A stretch of 64,000 nt of DNA from Euleptes europaea (taxonomy: Eukaryota; Chordata; Lepidosauria; Squamata; Sphaerodactylidae), in assembly GCF_029931775.1 (NCBI RefSeq), contig NC_079324.1:63619268-63683267 (forward strand). The letters are read 5' to 3'. Every line of letters begins with the position of its first letter. The first letter of the stretch is position 1. The position numbers were made by a program, and so were the translations under genes. This document shows positions 1-10,800 of this stretch, piece by piece. The notes under the pieces are model-generated. The model was given only the letters and a program-made list of their open reading frames with translations, did not search any database and was not told the origin of the DNA.

Positions 1-88
1 GCTGAGAGTGTGTGACTGGTCCAAGGTCACCCAGCAAGCTTCCATGGCGGGAGTGGGGAGTTGAACCTTAACCACTGCAACATGCTGT
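1..88 (-). repeat. tRNA-derived SINE, partial (GCCAGCGTGGTGTAGTGG family)
   Basis: Contains the minus-strand box GGTCACCCAGCAAGCTTCCATGG followed by a degenerate tRNA-like part. The same module recurs at 12891, 39934, 48515, 56391 and 62101. The left end lies outside the window. Confidence 0.7.
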
Positions 89-1560
89 TGTGTTTTTTGA
101 TGCTCCGTCCATGCTCAGATATTTCAGTTTTCCCGTGCTGAGCCCCGGCCTTGAAACAAGTATAGGGCAGACCCACAGGACACCTTTAGGTTCTGCATGT
201 TGGCTGTGAAATTGCCAGGAAATCTGTTAACTGAATATCAGCTGTAATCGTACCTTTCTGGCAAACGGCGCAAATTGGATCTTGTGGGTCTGCTCCACTA
301 ACATGGTGGCTTCCCCAGTGCAAGGAGTCTCTTGTTCCACTGTTAAGTGGAATGGTTCTGCTGGGTCCAGTCCAATGACTGTTGCTACCCGTTTGTAGGC
401 CTTGAGAAAGAAAACTTCAGTTTCTACCCATCCGCCCTGCCTTCCCCTTGTGCATCTTATTGGCAAGCATGCGGAGAGGCTTAGGGTGACCTCTTGTGGG
501 GAACGGATAGATAGCTGTTGTTTGGGTTGTGGAAGGAGCGTGCAATACATCACTGTCTTTTGCAATAAGACCACTCCCCCCCCCCCCCACAAGGCTCCTG
601 TGCCTTTAAACAGGAGTTTGACAGCTGGAAATCTACTATGTGTCAGGAAAGCCTGCATGGAGAAAGGATGCTCTGAGTGAGTTTCTGCCTGTCTCACAAA
701 TGTTAAAAGCAGAGCAGTCCTGTTTGGCAAAAGGGGGTGGGCGGGGTAGCTCTCTTGAGCATACTGAATAGATTCAGTTGGAGGAGCTCAACCTGTGGAA
801 TTTTTGCTGTCATTAAGCTGAATTTGCCAGGGAAGAAAATGTGGCAAAATGTGTACATTAGACAACCATTTCAAACTGCCTTGTGCTGACCTGGATCAGA
901 CCCCTGATATGCCTGGCACAGTCTCATCTGATGGACAGCCGTTCTCCAAGGGCTCTGGCAGAGAAAGGACTTTCCCAATCTGACCAACTGTGATCCTTTT
1001 AACACATGTTGTCTGGGCTGATTTACATACCCAAGTTCAGCCCTTGATCATTCATTAGCTGAGTACTGGTACTCAAATGTGCTAATAGAATCCTTGGTGT
1101 TTAAAAGAAAATGAAAGTTATTTCTGTAGGAAAGGATCTATGTTGGCAGTTTTGCACATGCTTCACATTGCTGTTAAGTGATGAATGAGCATATGTGGAT
1201 CAGGCCTTTTTCAGCACTTGTAACAAAACTGATTTCTACACTTAGGGTAGATTCTTATCCCTGCAACTCATCCCTCTTCTATGAGATCCCAGCAAGGTAT
1301 GTAAAGGGTCCCTATGGACATATGGAAAAACATAAGTGGGGCAGCTCTGGAGGTGCACTTGCTACATTCCAATTAGACATACAACCTTCTCTTCAGCATC
1401 GAACTCAACAGAAACAAGTTTGCTGCAGAAACTGATTGGCCAGTTTCTATGCAGCTCTTGATTGACAACCACCAGTGTAATCATGAATCCACCTTTGCCA
1501 GAGCAGGTTTTTCTTTTTTAAAAGCCCTGAGTGAATTTTTAAATGCACAAATATATACAC
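89..1560. other. Intergenic stretch, no gene recognised
   Basis: No splice-consistent coding segment is visible on either strand. A poly-C tract lies near 577-589. About 890-985 looks like a decayed tRNA-Ala-type SINE on the minus strand. Otherwise nothing recognisable. Confidence 0.6.
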
Positions 1561-1772
1561 ATGAATCTGCCTTATACTGAATCAGACCCTTGGTCCATCA
1601 AATTCAGTATTGTCTACTCAGACTGGCAGCAGCTCTCCAGGGTCTCAGGCAGGGGTCTTTCACATCACCTGCTTGCCTAGTCCCTTTAAGTGGAGATGCT
1701 GGGGACTGAACCTGGGACCTTCTTCATGCCAAGCAGACGCTCTAGCACAGAGCCACAGCCCCTCCCCAGTAT
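1561..1772 (-). repeat. tRNA-Ala-derived SINE
   Basis: Read on the minus strand it begins with a tRNA-Ala-like head (GGGGCTGTGGCTC, then a GGTCCCAGGTTCAGTCCC-like B box) and ends with GACCAAGGGTCTGATTCAGTATAAGG. The same family is seen at 10119, 25391, 40531, 40741, 53146 and 60205. Confidence 0.85.
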
Positions 1773-4186
1773 AGGCACCCTACTAAATAACAAAATATCA
1801 TGCAACTCTATTTAGACTGGGCCCCAAAATGGGCATCAAAGACCATGAAACATATTAACAGTTCCTATAATGCAAACAATATATCCAAAGAATTTCTCAG
1901 ATGCAAAAGCTGTTCCCGTATCTCTTAGACGTCAACAAGTATCACTTGGGAGATGAGGACGGGTTATTCGAACAATGCGCCCCTGGCTCCCACCTTTAAA
2001 TGGAAATGGGGCATCCTGCATAGGCTACAGCCGATGGAGGAATCTTGATCTCTGAGGGAAGTGGAAAGCGAGACCGTTTACAGGGTGTTCAGTAAAAAGA
2101 AATAGGTTAAGGAAATCTGATCCAGTCGGCAGCTACTGGGATCTCAAGGTTTCTCATTCTCCCTCCCTCCCTCTCTCTGGTCTCGGAGAAGGTAAGGCTC
2201 ACTTTTGTATTCAAGTACAGATGAGCGCAAGTTCACTATGAAGAGGTGATAGACCATACTTCATTTTAAACCACATCTCATTAATTCTTCAGGGAAACAA
2301 ACAGCAGTTAGTTAATAAGAAAAATAAATGTACTGGGGCAGAATTCTGCCACCCTCTCCAGCTGGAAGCCCTGATGTGTAAATCATGATATGTGTAGCAA
2401 GTCTGGTTATTTTTAAGTTTTGAGAATTTGGATGTGGAAAATGTGCATCAAGAGAGCGGCAAATCCAAGGCAAAACCCATGCATAAATGGCCGTATTCTC
2501 CTCCTCAAAGGTATGATACGTGTTTTTCTGGGCTGACCCCTGTCATGGGCCTTATCCTGAGCCTCCAGATCTCTCCCCGCCCCCAGTCATCTACAGTGAG
2601 AATGAATGTGGTGATTCATTTGGGAGAGACTTGGATCCTGCCCCACTTTTCTTCAAGATGGCTCTTTGGCTTGTGACCTCACGCTAGGTAACACTGATAA
2701 ACCCTCGGGAAGCAAGATCTGAGTATAAAGAGAGTCTGTCCCTCAGCCCTTCCTTTCCAGCCGCCGTCATGAATTTCCCACTGAGGGAACAGCGCTCCAG
2801 TCCGGAGCAACATTGCAACAATATGTTAAAGTCCAGCTGGCTTACAAAGAAGCCCTTTCTTGAATAGGCAGAGAAGCCGGGAGTAGCAGAGGACTGGTCA
2901 GGTAAGCTACTCATTTGGCAGGGCAGTTTGGAATGAGAGCAGGCATTTTTGGGCAAGTGTTTGTCTGGGAGGGTGTCCGCACCAGCCCCCTCTTTGGGAA
3001 CTGTGGACAAGGAATGGGTAGAACTGTGGACAAGATGGGTAGAACAGCTGCCCTCCATAGTCAAGAATCACTGCCAAATCTGATAAAGCTGAATTGGGCC
3101 CCTGCGCATTCAATAATTTAGGGTTTTTTTAAACGCTGGGGGCTCTGAAGTTGGAACTCCCAACTCACCCGGTTTGGCCCTCAGTGAGGTTCATTCTGTG
3201 TAAATGTGTTTAGAAGCAGGCTGCAAGGACCTTCCAGCAAGAGAGGGATCTATCATTACCCCCCCAACACACACACAAACACACATAACGCAAGCCATTC
3301 CATTTTATTTACTGCTCAAAGGCCAACAGATCACAAGCAAAAGAAAAATAGTATACAAATTAACAAATGAATAACTAAAATCATATGTAACATTTCATTT
3401 CAGATATCTTATTTTAACTATATACATTTTAAAATTTAAAAAGTAATACCATGTAATGCCATAGACAAGAATTTTGTAACTGCCAAGGACACATTTGGAT
3501 CAACATCTGCTATCAACTTGCCTACAAACTCTTCCTTTGTATTGGGGCTCCATTAGATCCATTTTTTCCCGTGGGCCACTTTGTATATCTTACAATCAAT
3601 GAAAAAGTGCCAAATGGTATCTCTAGGCCCCCTGAGTTACATTTGCAAAATCGGCTTGAGAAGACACACATAATGCAAAGGAGGGTGAGGTCAAGCAAGA
3701 ATGGCTATCCTGAAGCCACCTGGTGAGGAGAGTGGGAAACCTCTGGGTTAGGTTTGCCAATCCTTGCCTCAGTCGTGACAGGTGATCGTTCTGCCCTTTG
3801 TTTTGTAGCTCAGGTCTTCTCTGAACAGGCGACCTTGGGGGAAAGGGGGGGAGCTGTCTCTTTTTAAAAAAAATCTTCCAGGCTAGAAGCACATAGCTAA
3901 GAACAGAGAGAATCGGATGAGTTTCATTCCATCGCTTTTACAAAGGGTTCTTAATTGTTAACTTTGCTTTCACAGCCTTGAGAGGAAACTTTGTATTTCT
4001 TTCCAGTGCAGCCTCCCAGGTCAGGAAAATGCTGGCGTTTTAAGCGAGTCTGCTAGGGTGTTTACAAGACTGGGCAACCTGCAAAGGTCATTGTGGACTC
4101 TATGTAAAAAAAAAGACCCGGTTCTTGCTGAAGCGGTGAACCTGTGGCTGGACTGTACCCCTTCAAACTGTAGGTGGGTGCTCGCT
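1773..4186. other. Intergenic stretch with old repeats
   Basis: No gene recognised. 2291-2490 is an unclassified two-part repeat also found, with one half inverted, at 52468-52660. About 3294-3620 is AT-rich and may be the reversed 3' end of an old LINE. The rest is unremarkable. Confidence 0.55.
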
Positions 4187-4395
4187 AGGGTTGCCAACTG
4201 CCAGGTACTAGCTGGAGATCTCCTGCTATTACAACTGATCTCCAGCCGATAGAGATCGGTTCACCTGGAGAAAATGGCTGCTTTGGCAATTGGACTCTAT
4301 GGCGTTGAAGTCCCTCCCCTCCCCAAACCCCACCCTCCTCAGGCTCCGCCCCAAATATCTCCCGCTGGTAACAAAGAGGGACCTGGCAACCCTAG
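4187..4395 (+). mobile_element. Short hAT-like MITE (GTTGCCAAC family)
   Basis: Ends are imperfect inverted repeats, AGGGTTGCC at the left and GGCAACCCTAG at the right. Flanks TGCTCGCT and TGCTCACT match at 7 of 8 bases, suggesting an 8-bp hAT-type target duplication. No coding capacity. Related copies: 4668-4846, 4841-5044, 6951-7160, 8489-8698, with more diverged relatives at 12427, 17262, 25205, 27887 and 49663. Confidence 0.65.
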
Positions 4396-4667
4396 TGCTC
4401 ACTTGACTGAAAGCTTTTCCCTTTTTTTTTTTTTTTTTAAGCCTTACACTTAGAAAGCTAGATGTCAGGAAGGAGGATTCTAGCCTGGCCTTCTTGAAAT
4501 TCTAGTTTTCTAAGTGTGGGGATTTTGTGTGTGTGTGTGGAGAGGAAGATTCATTCATATTCAGCCCCCCACCCAGTCTAAAGTGGTGCAGTCCAGTGCC
4601 AGGTTCAGTCAGAAGTAGGCTTCAATTATGTCACTCAGCCTAGAACAATGACACTTACCCAATGGCT

Positions 4668-5044
4668 AGGGTTAGGAATTACCTGGAGAAATTGTGAGGT
4701 GGAGCCTAAGGAGGGCAGGGTTTGGAGATGGGAGGGACCTCAATGCCATAGAGTCCAATGGCAAAAGCGGCCATTTTTTTCCAGGGGAGCTGCTCCCTAT
4801 CACCTGGAGATCAGTTATAATAGTTGGTGCTCTCCAGCTAGGATTGCCAGGTCCCTCTTCGCAAACAATGGGAGATTTTGGGGGCGGAGCCTGAAGAGGG
4901 TGGGGCTTAGGGAGGGACTTCAATGCCATAGAGTTCAATTGCCAAAGTGGCCAATTTTCTCCAGGTGATCTGATCTCTATTGGCTGGAGATCAGTTGAAT
5001 TAGCAGGAGATCTCCTGCTACTACCTGACAGTTGGCAACCCTAT
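4668..5044 (-). mobile_element. Two abutting GTTGCCAAC-family MITEs, both reversed
   Basis: Two copies of the about 205-bp element lie head to tail at about 4668-4846 and 4841-5044, both opposite in orientation to the 4187 copy. A short duplicated piece of the inner end (GCAACCCTATCTCCAGCCACCTGGAGAT-like) follows at 5033-5090. Confidence 0.65.
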
Positions 5045-5180
5045 CTCCAGCCACCTGGAGATTGGCAACCCTATCTCCAGCCACCTGGAGATGGCTCTGT
5101 GCAAGCTATGACTGTTCTGGGCACTGTCCCTGCCCAGTGTGACCCCTGCCCCACGTTCCAGGAAAGTGAGCCCTGTAGGG

Positions 5181-6060
5181 CAGTGGTGGTGAACCTATGG
5201 CACGCGTTCCAGAGGTGGCACGCAGAGCCCTCTCTGTGGGCACGCGCGCCGTCGCCCCAGCACATCTGGAGAGTTGCAAGTCCAAGGCAAACCTCCCGTG
5301 GGTTTTGGCCATTTGGTCCCTCCCCTCACCTTCCGGCCACACTAAGACCCTGCGGGATCTGCCCGGGCCTGCCTCCCGCCTTCCTTTTCCCCCTGCTTCC
5401 GAGAGCCTCCCGATGGGCCTTGTAGCGGCTGCGGAGCAGCAGCAGGTGGCGGGGTGGGCATGGAGCGGCGAAGCTGGGGGCTGCTGCTGGCCGTCCTGGC
5501 CGGCACACAGTACGAGAAGTACAGTTTCTGCGGCTTCCCGGCAGCCAAGATGCTGCCACTGCAGCGATCCTATGCACTGGAGCAGTACAAGGGTGAGGGC
5601 TGGAAGGAGATCGTCCCCGCCCTGGAGGCCAACCTGCGCCTCCACTGCCTGCTGCACGACAGTGAGGCACGCTGCCACCAGGAGTGCGCTGCCAGCAGCG
5701 GCGAGGCGCCAGGGGGGCCAGCCTTTGGAGAGTCGGGCCGCGGCGGATGAGGGGCTGGCTGAGCTGTAGCTCTTTGGGCGAGTCCTGCACGACTTCCAGC
5801 GATGCACCCCTTACCTGTACCTGCACTACACGCTCTATATGGTGAGGGGCGCGTCCCCCAGAGACTGTCCGGCAGCGTGATCCTGTGCAGAGCGACTCCG
5901 CTAGCATGGGATGAAGTGGGGATGTTAATGTATGAGTTGTTTTTTTCTAAACTAAAACCTCAGTATTCAGGTTAAATTGCCGAGTTGGCACTTTGCGATA
6001 AATAAGTGGGTTTTGAGTTGCAGTTTGGGCACTCGGTCTCTAAAAGATTCACCATCACTG
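5181..6060 (+). mobile_element. Non-autonomous hAT DNA transposon carrying a host exon
   Basis: Both ends carry short terminal inverted repeats: CAGTGGTGGTGAACCT at 5181 and, read inward from 6060, CAGTGATGGTGAATCT. They are flanked by a perfect 8-bp target duplication CTGTAGGG at 5173-5180 and 6061-6068, the size made by hAT transposases. The terminal regions (GGCACGCG-rich left, TTGGCACTTTGCGATAAATAAG right) resemble hAT families found across tetrapods, from memory. No transposase is encoded. The interior, about 5260-5900, is GC-rich and contains a first-exon fragment of P3H4 with some 5' flank and an intact donor, so it was captured from DNA rather than from spliced mRNA. Confidence 0.85.
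5460..5845 (+). pseudogene. P3H4: P3H4 (SC65) first-exon fragment inside a hAT element
   Basis: P3H4 is a non-catalytic member of the prolyl 3-hydroxylase/CRTAP family that helps collagen lysyl hydroxylation in the endoplasmic reticulum. The copy starts with an ATG at 5460 and a signal-peptide-like MERRSWGLLLAVLAG, followed by QYEKYSFCGFP, ALEQYKGEGW and LHDSEARCHQ, which align with the P3H4 N-terminus. The first frame ends at TGA 5748-5750 after a frameshift. In the next frame the copy continues with DEGLAEL, a TAG in place of an arginine codon, LFGRVL, then a deletion of about 27 codons relative to human, then DFQRCTPYLYLHYTLYM directly before GTGAGG, a donor. Closest family member judged by ALEQY and YLHY is P3H4 rather than CRTAP. 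It is not a functional gene. Confidence 0.8.
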
Positions 6061-6950
6061 CTGTAGGGGCTTGGGGTTGGCAGGTGATTCCCACCTTGAG
6101 ACAGCTGCTTTAACTGGAGGATGAGTGAGTTGCAAGCTCCTTCATAGCTCGTCAATGAACCAACCTCCCCCTCCCATTTTACAGGGCCTTCTCTGTTGTG
6201 GCACCTCATTTTGGGGATGCCTTCCACATCTGCCAGACTCTAGATTTGATTACCTGTTTGGTGCTCTGCCCACAATTTCCCCTTCTCCTCTGGGCTTTAG
6301 CTTCCCTGCCTCCAATAGGGCTGTTTTATTAGACTTTTCTCTGTAGGTTGGTGCTGATTTTTATGTTTTATTTACGTTGTGGGTTTAATCACTTTAATTA
6401 CTATACATGCTGGCCTCCCTACTTTACCCGCCGCTGTTGAATAACTGCCTGCAGGCGGTATTGTGGCTTGCTGGGGTAGAGCAGGGTTTATAAGAGTGAT
6501 AGACAAACAAACAAATAAATTAATACTGTACTGCTGGCTTGGAAACAACTATTGTAATCCTTGTTGTCATTTTTAAACTTTATGCTTATTGTAGCTAGAT
6601 TTTTTTACAGCAGGATTTTATTGTCCTTACTTGGGAGGCTTGCAGTCTCCGTTTTTTTTTTTTTTTTAATTCTTTGGAAAAGAGGTCCCCAGTGTATGCT
6701 GGCGGAGAAAGATTTGCATGGGATGGTTTTATCCAGTAACACACGAATAAAGGCACCCCTCTCAGGGTTTCCAACTGCCAGGTAGTACAGACAACTGCTA
6801 CTACTAGTTGGTGATAACAATGATATGTTCAGTGTAACAATCTGCTACAGTTATAACAATGTGCTACAAAGTCAATAGAGTCAAAAATGTACTATTGAAA
6901 TGTACTATATGTACTTTCTAACCTTAGGTAGAGGTGCAGAGGTGTGTAAT

Positions 6951-7160
6951 TGGGTTGCTCAACTGCCAGGTAGTAGCAGGAGATCTCCTGCTAATTCAAC
7001 TGATGTCCATCCGATAGAGATCAGATCACCTGGAGAAAAATGGCCGCTTTAGCAATTGAACTCTATGGCATTGAAGTCCCTCCCTTCCCCAAACCCTGCC
7101 CTCTTCAGGCTCTGCCCCCAAAATCTCCCGCTGGTTGAGAAGAGGGACCTGGCAACCCTA
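6951..7160 (+). mobile_element. GTTGCCAAC-family MITE
   Basis: Same element as at 4187 with a slightly damaged left end (GGGTTGCTCAACTGCC) and a good right end (GGCAACCCTA). No clear target duplication was found. Confidence 0.6.
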
Positions 7161-7524
7161 ACCCTCTGGTCAGATGCTCTTGCACAGAAATCTCTTGCTG
7201 TTTGGTTTTCTTTGGGGCACAGCTGGTTCATGGTGTTTTGTCACCTCTGGCAAAGTATAGTTTACCCATTCCATCCTGTGCCTGCACTGTTGCCAACTGG
7301 GTTCAGGCCCTTTGGGCATTTCTTGGACTCTTCCGGCAGCGGCAGATGCCATAGAGGGGATGCCACTGTCCCTTGTGCTGCTTATGGGTGGGACTAGCCA
7401 AACCCCTACAGTGCAGTGTTGCTGTCTTCACTGGGCCACCCTCACTAGTCACTGGGGAGCTTTGGCCGGAGAAACAGGCTTGTTGCAAGTGGGGGGGGGA
7501 GAGAAGCTGCTCTTCGATCAATCT

Positions 7525-7783
7525 TGTTGGCAGGGAGCTGTTCCTGTTGGCAGCAGAGGATAGGACTCGCAGTGGTGGGTTTGAATTGCTGACGGAAAGG
7601 TACCGGCTGGATATTAGGAAAAAGTTTTTTACAGTAAGAGTTGTTTGACAGTGGAATCGGCTACCCAGGAAAGTGGTGAGCTCCCCCTCACTTGGCAGTC
7701 TTTAAGCAGAGGCTGGATGCTGTAAGCTGATCCAGCACTGATCCTGTATGGCCCCTTCCAACTCTGTGGTTCTATGATTAACC
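7525..7783 (+). repeat. CR1 LINE 3' fragment
   Basis: Contains the CR1 3' module GGCTGGATATTAGGAAAAAG and ends with CCCCTTCCAACTCTGTGGTTCTATGATT, the CR1 tail. The coding part is lost. It ends 65 bp before the MYO1H start codon. Confidence 0.85.
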
Positions 7784-7847
7784 TGAAGCGGTTGATTTTT
7801 ATGCCATGTAGAAGCAGGCGTCGTGGACGAAGCCGAACCAGTTGAAC

Positions 7848-10800
7848 ATGGAAGGGGCTCTGATAGCCCGGGACCGAGTTGGGGTTCAGGACTTTGTCCT
7901 TCTGGATTCCCACACGAGTGAGTCTGCATTCCTGGACAACCTTCGCAAGAGATACCGGGAGAACCTCATCTATGTAAGTGCAGATTGCAGTGCTTTTCTG
8001 TATTAGTGAGGGTACTGCTTGGGGTGTTTGGTTCTGGGGAAAGGGGGCTGGCAGGTGATAAACCATGAGAACAGCCATTAGGTTGGATTGGGACTCCTTG
8101 CGGGATAGGAGGAAAGCTGGAGCTAAAACTGGGGTGCTGGAAATGCTGCAGCATTCATGTGAACAGTCGCTTTGGAGCCCAGCAGACCTTGACATCCTCT
8201 GAGTAAGACCTTCTTTTCTGGTCTCCTATCTACTGCTTTTAGTGACAAGGTCATCTAATTTTTGCTATTCTTGTCATGGCTGTAGTTATTGCTCTTTAAA
8301 TATTCTGTACAGCAAGTATTTTAAATAAATAATCCAGCTCCTGTTCTCACTGAACACATATCCTATAAACTTACATCAGTATCATATCAGTTTAAGCATT
8401 TCCCAAAAGAGGTATGGGAATTGTAGTTTTTATAGTGAGAATGCTGAGACTCCTGGCCCTCCTTCTCCCAGAGCTAAAATTCCTACTGAGGGTTGCCAAC
8501 CTCCAGGTACTAGCTGGAGATCTCCAGCTAATACCAACTGATCTCCAGCTGATAGAGGTCAGTTCCCCTGGAGAAAATGGCTGCTTTGCCAATTGGACTC
8601 TATAGCATTGAGGTCCCTCCCCTCCCTAAACCCCACCCTCCTCAGGCTCCGCCCCAAAAGCCTCCCACTGGTTGTGAAGGGGGACCTGGCAACTCTAGTC
8701 CGACTACATTGCTTATTGAAGGTCCTTTCTGTAATGGCAAGAGGACAGCTGCTTCCTGTCTAGACAGCCTTGCAGATGAGAATTGTGGGACAACATTGTT
8801 CTCCATTGTAACCTATATGAGGGGGGAAAGGGAGAATGGACTCATGGCCTTATGCAGGTGTGAATGACGCAGAAATAAAGTACATCCTCCTTAATGTACC
8901 CCACTAGGAATATTTAACACTGTGTTTGGTGTGAATGCTGTTTCTGTGGGGGGTTTTCTCCTCCAAAAATGCCTATATTTGTTTTCATCACAAATTCTCA
9001 TCTAGTGATATCTCCTATGAGCCCCTCCGGTTAGCCTGATTCTTAGTCTGGATGTTTTAACGGTTCTTGTTTTCCTCTAGACGTACATTGGCACCCTCTT
9101 AGTGTCTGTGAATCCGTACAAAGAACTGGACATCTACACGGTTAAGCAGATGGAACAATATAAAGGGGTCAACTTCTTTGAACTGCCACCACACATGTAA
9201 GTAGAACCTCCAACTTCCTTTCTATATTTTGTTGTCCTGCTGAGGGATCAGGCTGGGGGGACGTAGGTTTTTTCCCCCCTGAAGGAGGTTTAAAATAGAG
9301 GATCATTATGCATCCATGCTAAGTATTCTGCAGCTTGTTTGTAGCACAGAAGGTGCTCTCCATGTTGAAAATCAACTTCCCCAAACACATATTAAAAAAA
9401 AAGATGTAAACACAGCAATTAAAACTTTGGTCAGAAAGGAGGGATCACTGAGGGAATGCCAAGCAAAACAAAAAAGTCTTCACCTACTAGCAGAAGATGG
9501 CAACAGAAGAGGATAGGCAAATCTCCCTGGGGAGAGAGTTCTGGAGCTAGGTGGCATGACTGAGAAGGCCATGGGAAAAAATTGTAGCATGTGGTTTTCA
9601 CCCCCAGGCAGATCATGTTAGTTCTGTCAGGTTATGAAGTTTTGGCATGGCTAAAATAATCTGTATGTTCCCATTGACTCTTCTGCAGTTATGCCATAGC
9701 TGACAATGCCTACCGGGTCATGTGCACTGAAAATAACAACCACTTCATTTTGATCTCTGGCGAGAGCGGAGCTGGGAAGACAGAGGCCTCCAAGAAGATT
9801 CTGCAGTATTTTGCGGTGACCTGCCCAACTACAGAGCAGCTGCAGATTGTCCGTGACCGTCTGCTTCTCTCTAATCCTGTGCTGGAGGTAAAGAAAAGAG
9901 CAACATGTAAAATGAGCGATGTTACAAAGGATTGCCAGTATTTTAATGTACTCAGGCTGCATCCACATGGGAGCATCATGCGCCCCATCATGACAGCAGC
10001 AGCAAGTGGTTTCAGAATGTGCATGAATGTTACACCCCCCCTCTACCTGTTACTGAGCTGCTAACTGCTGCTGCTATCTCACCCCTTGCTCTGTGGTTTG
10101 GCAGATGCTTTTTGACCCTTTGGGGGGCCCATGCTCAGTGGTAGAGCATCTGCTTGGCATGCAGAAGGTCCCAGGGTCAATGCCCAGCATCTCCAGAAAG
10201 AATCTGGCATAGGTGATGTGAAAAACCTCAGCCTGTGACCCTGGACAGCTGCTGCCAGTCTCAGTAGACAATACTGACCATGATAGTGAAAAGGAATCTT
10301 CTTCTTGTTCAAAGGTGCAGCAGCAGCTCTTCTAATGGAATTAGGGCTGTCGATTCGGTTAATCCCGAACTGGGAAAATCCTGAATCAACGCTGATCCGG
10401 CTTTCCCCAGTTCGGCATTAACTGAAGCAAAAAAAGGCGGGAGATTCTCGAAGCCGAACTTAGCCACTTCAGGGGAAAGCCGATTTAATTTGGCTTTCCC
10501 GGCTTTGGGAATCCCCCGCCTTCCTTTAAGGCACAGATCCATGCTGCCAAGCCTGGCAGTGTGGATCTAAACTAAGCCCCCCTCCCGCCCACCTCCCTGG
10601 GAGTCCCAGGGAGGTGGGCGGGGGGGGGGGTTGGTTTAGATCAACGCTGCCAGGCTTGGCAGCGTGGATCTGTGCTGAATTTTTTCGGTATTATTCGGCT
10701 CCGGGTTTATTGACCCGAATATTTTCAGAAAATCCAGGTTTTCCAGATTTCCTGAAAATTTTCTGGTTCAGTGAACCCGAAAAATACGGGTGGGGGGGAT

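Noticed and set aside
5460-5845. A functional P3H4 or CRTAP gene
   Set aside because: Only first-exon sequence is present, with a frameshift, a stop and a deletion, and it lies wholly inside a hAT element with a target duplication.
9061-9196. A CRISPR array or other prokaryotic system anywhere in the window
   Set aside because: Introns, SINEs, LINEs and vertebrate genes fill the window, and repeats are interspersed rather than regularly spaced.
10119-10290. A tRNA-Ala gene (also considered at 40531 and 60205)
   Set aside because: The tRNA-like head is followed by a shared noncoding body and tail in every copy and lacks a full cloverleaf; these are SINEs.
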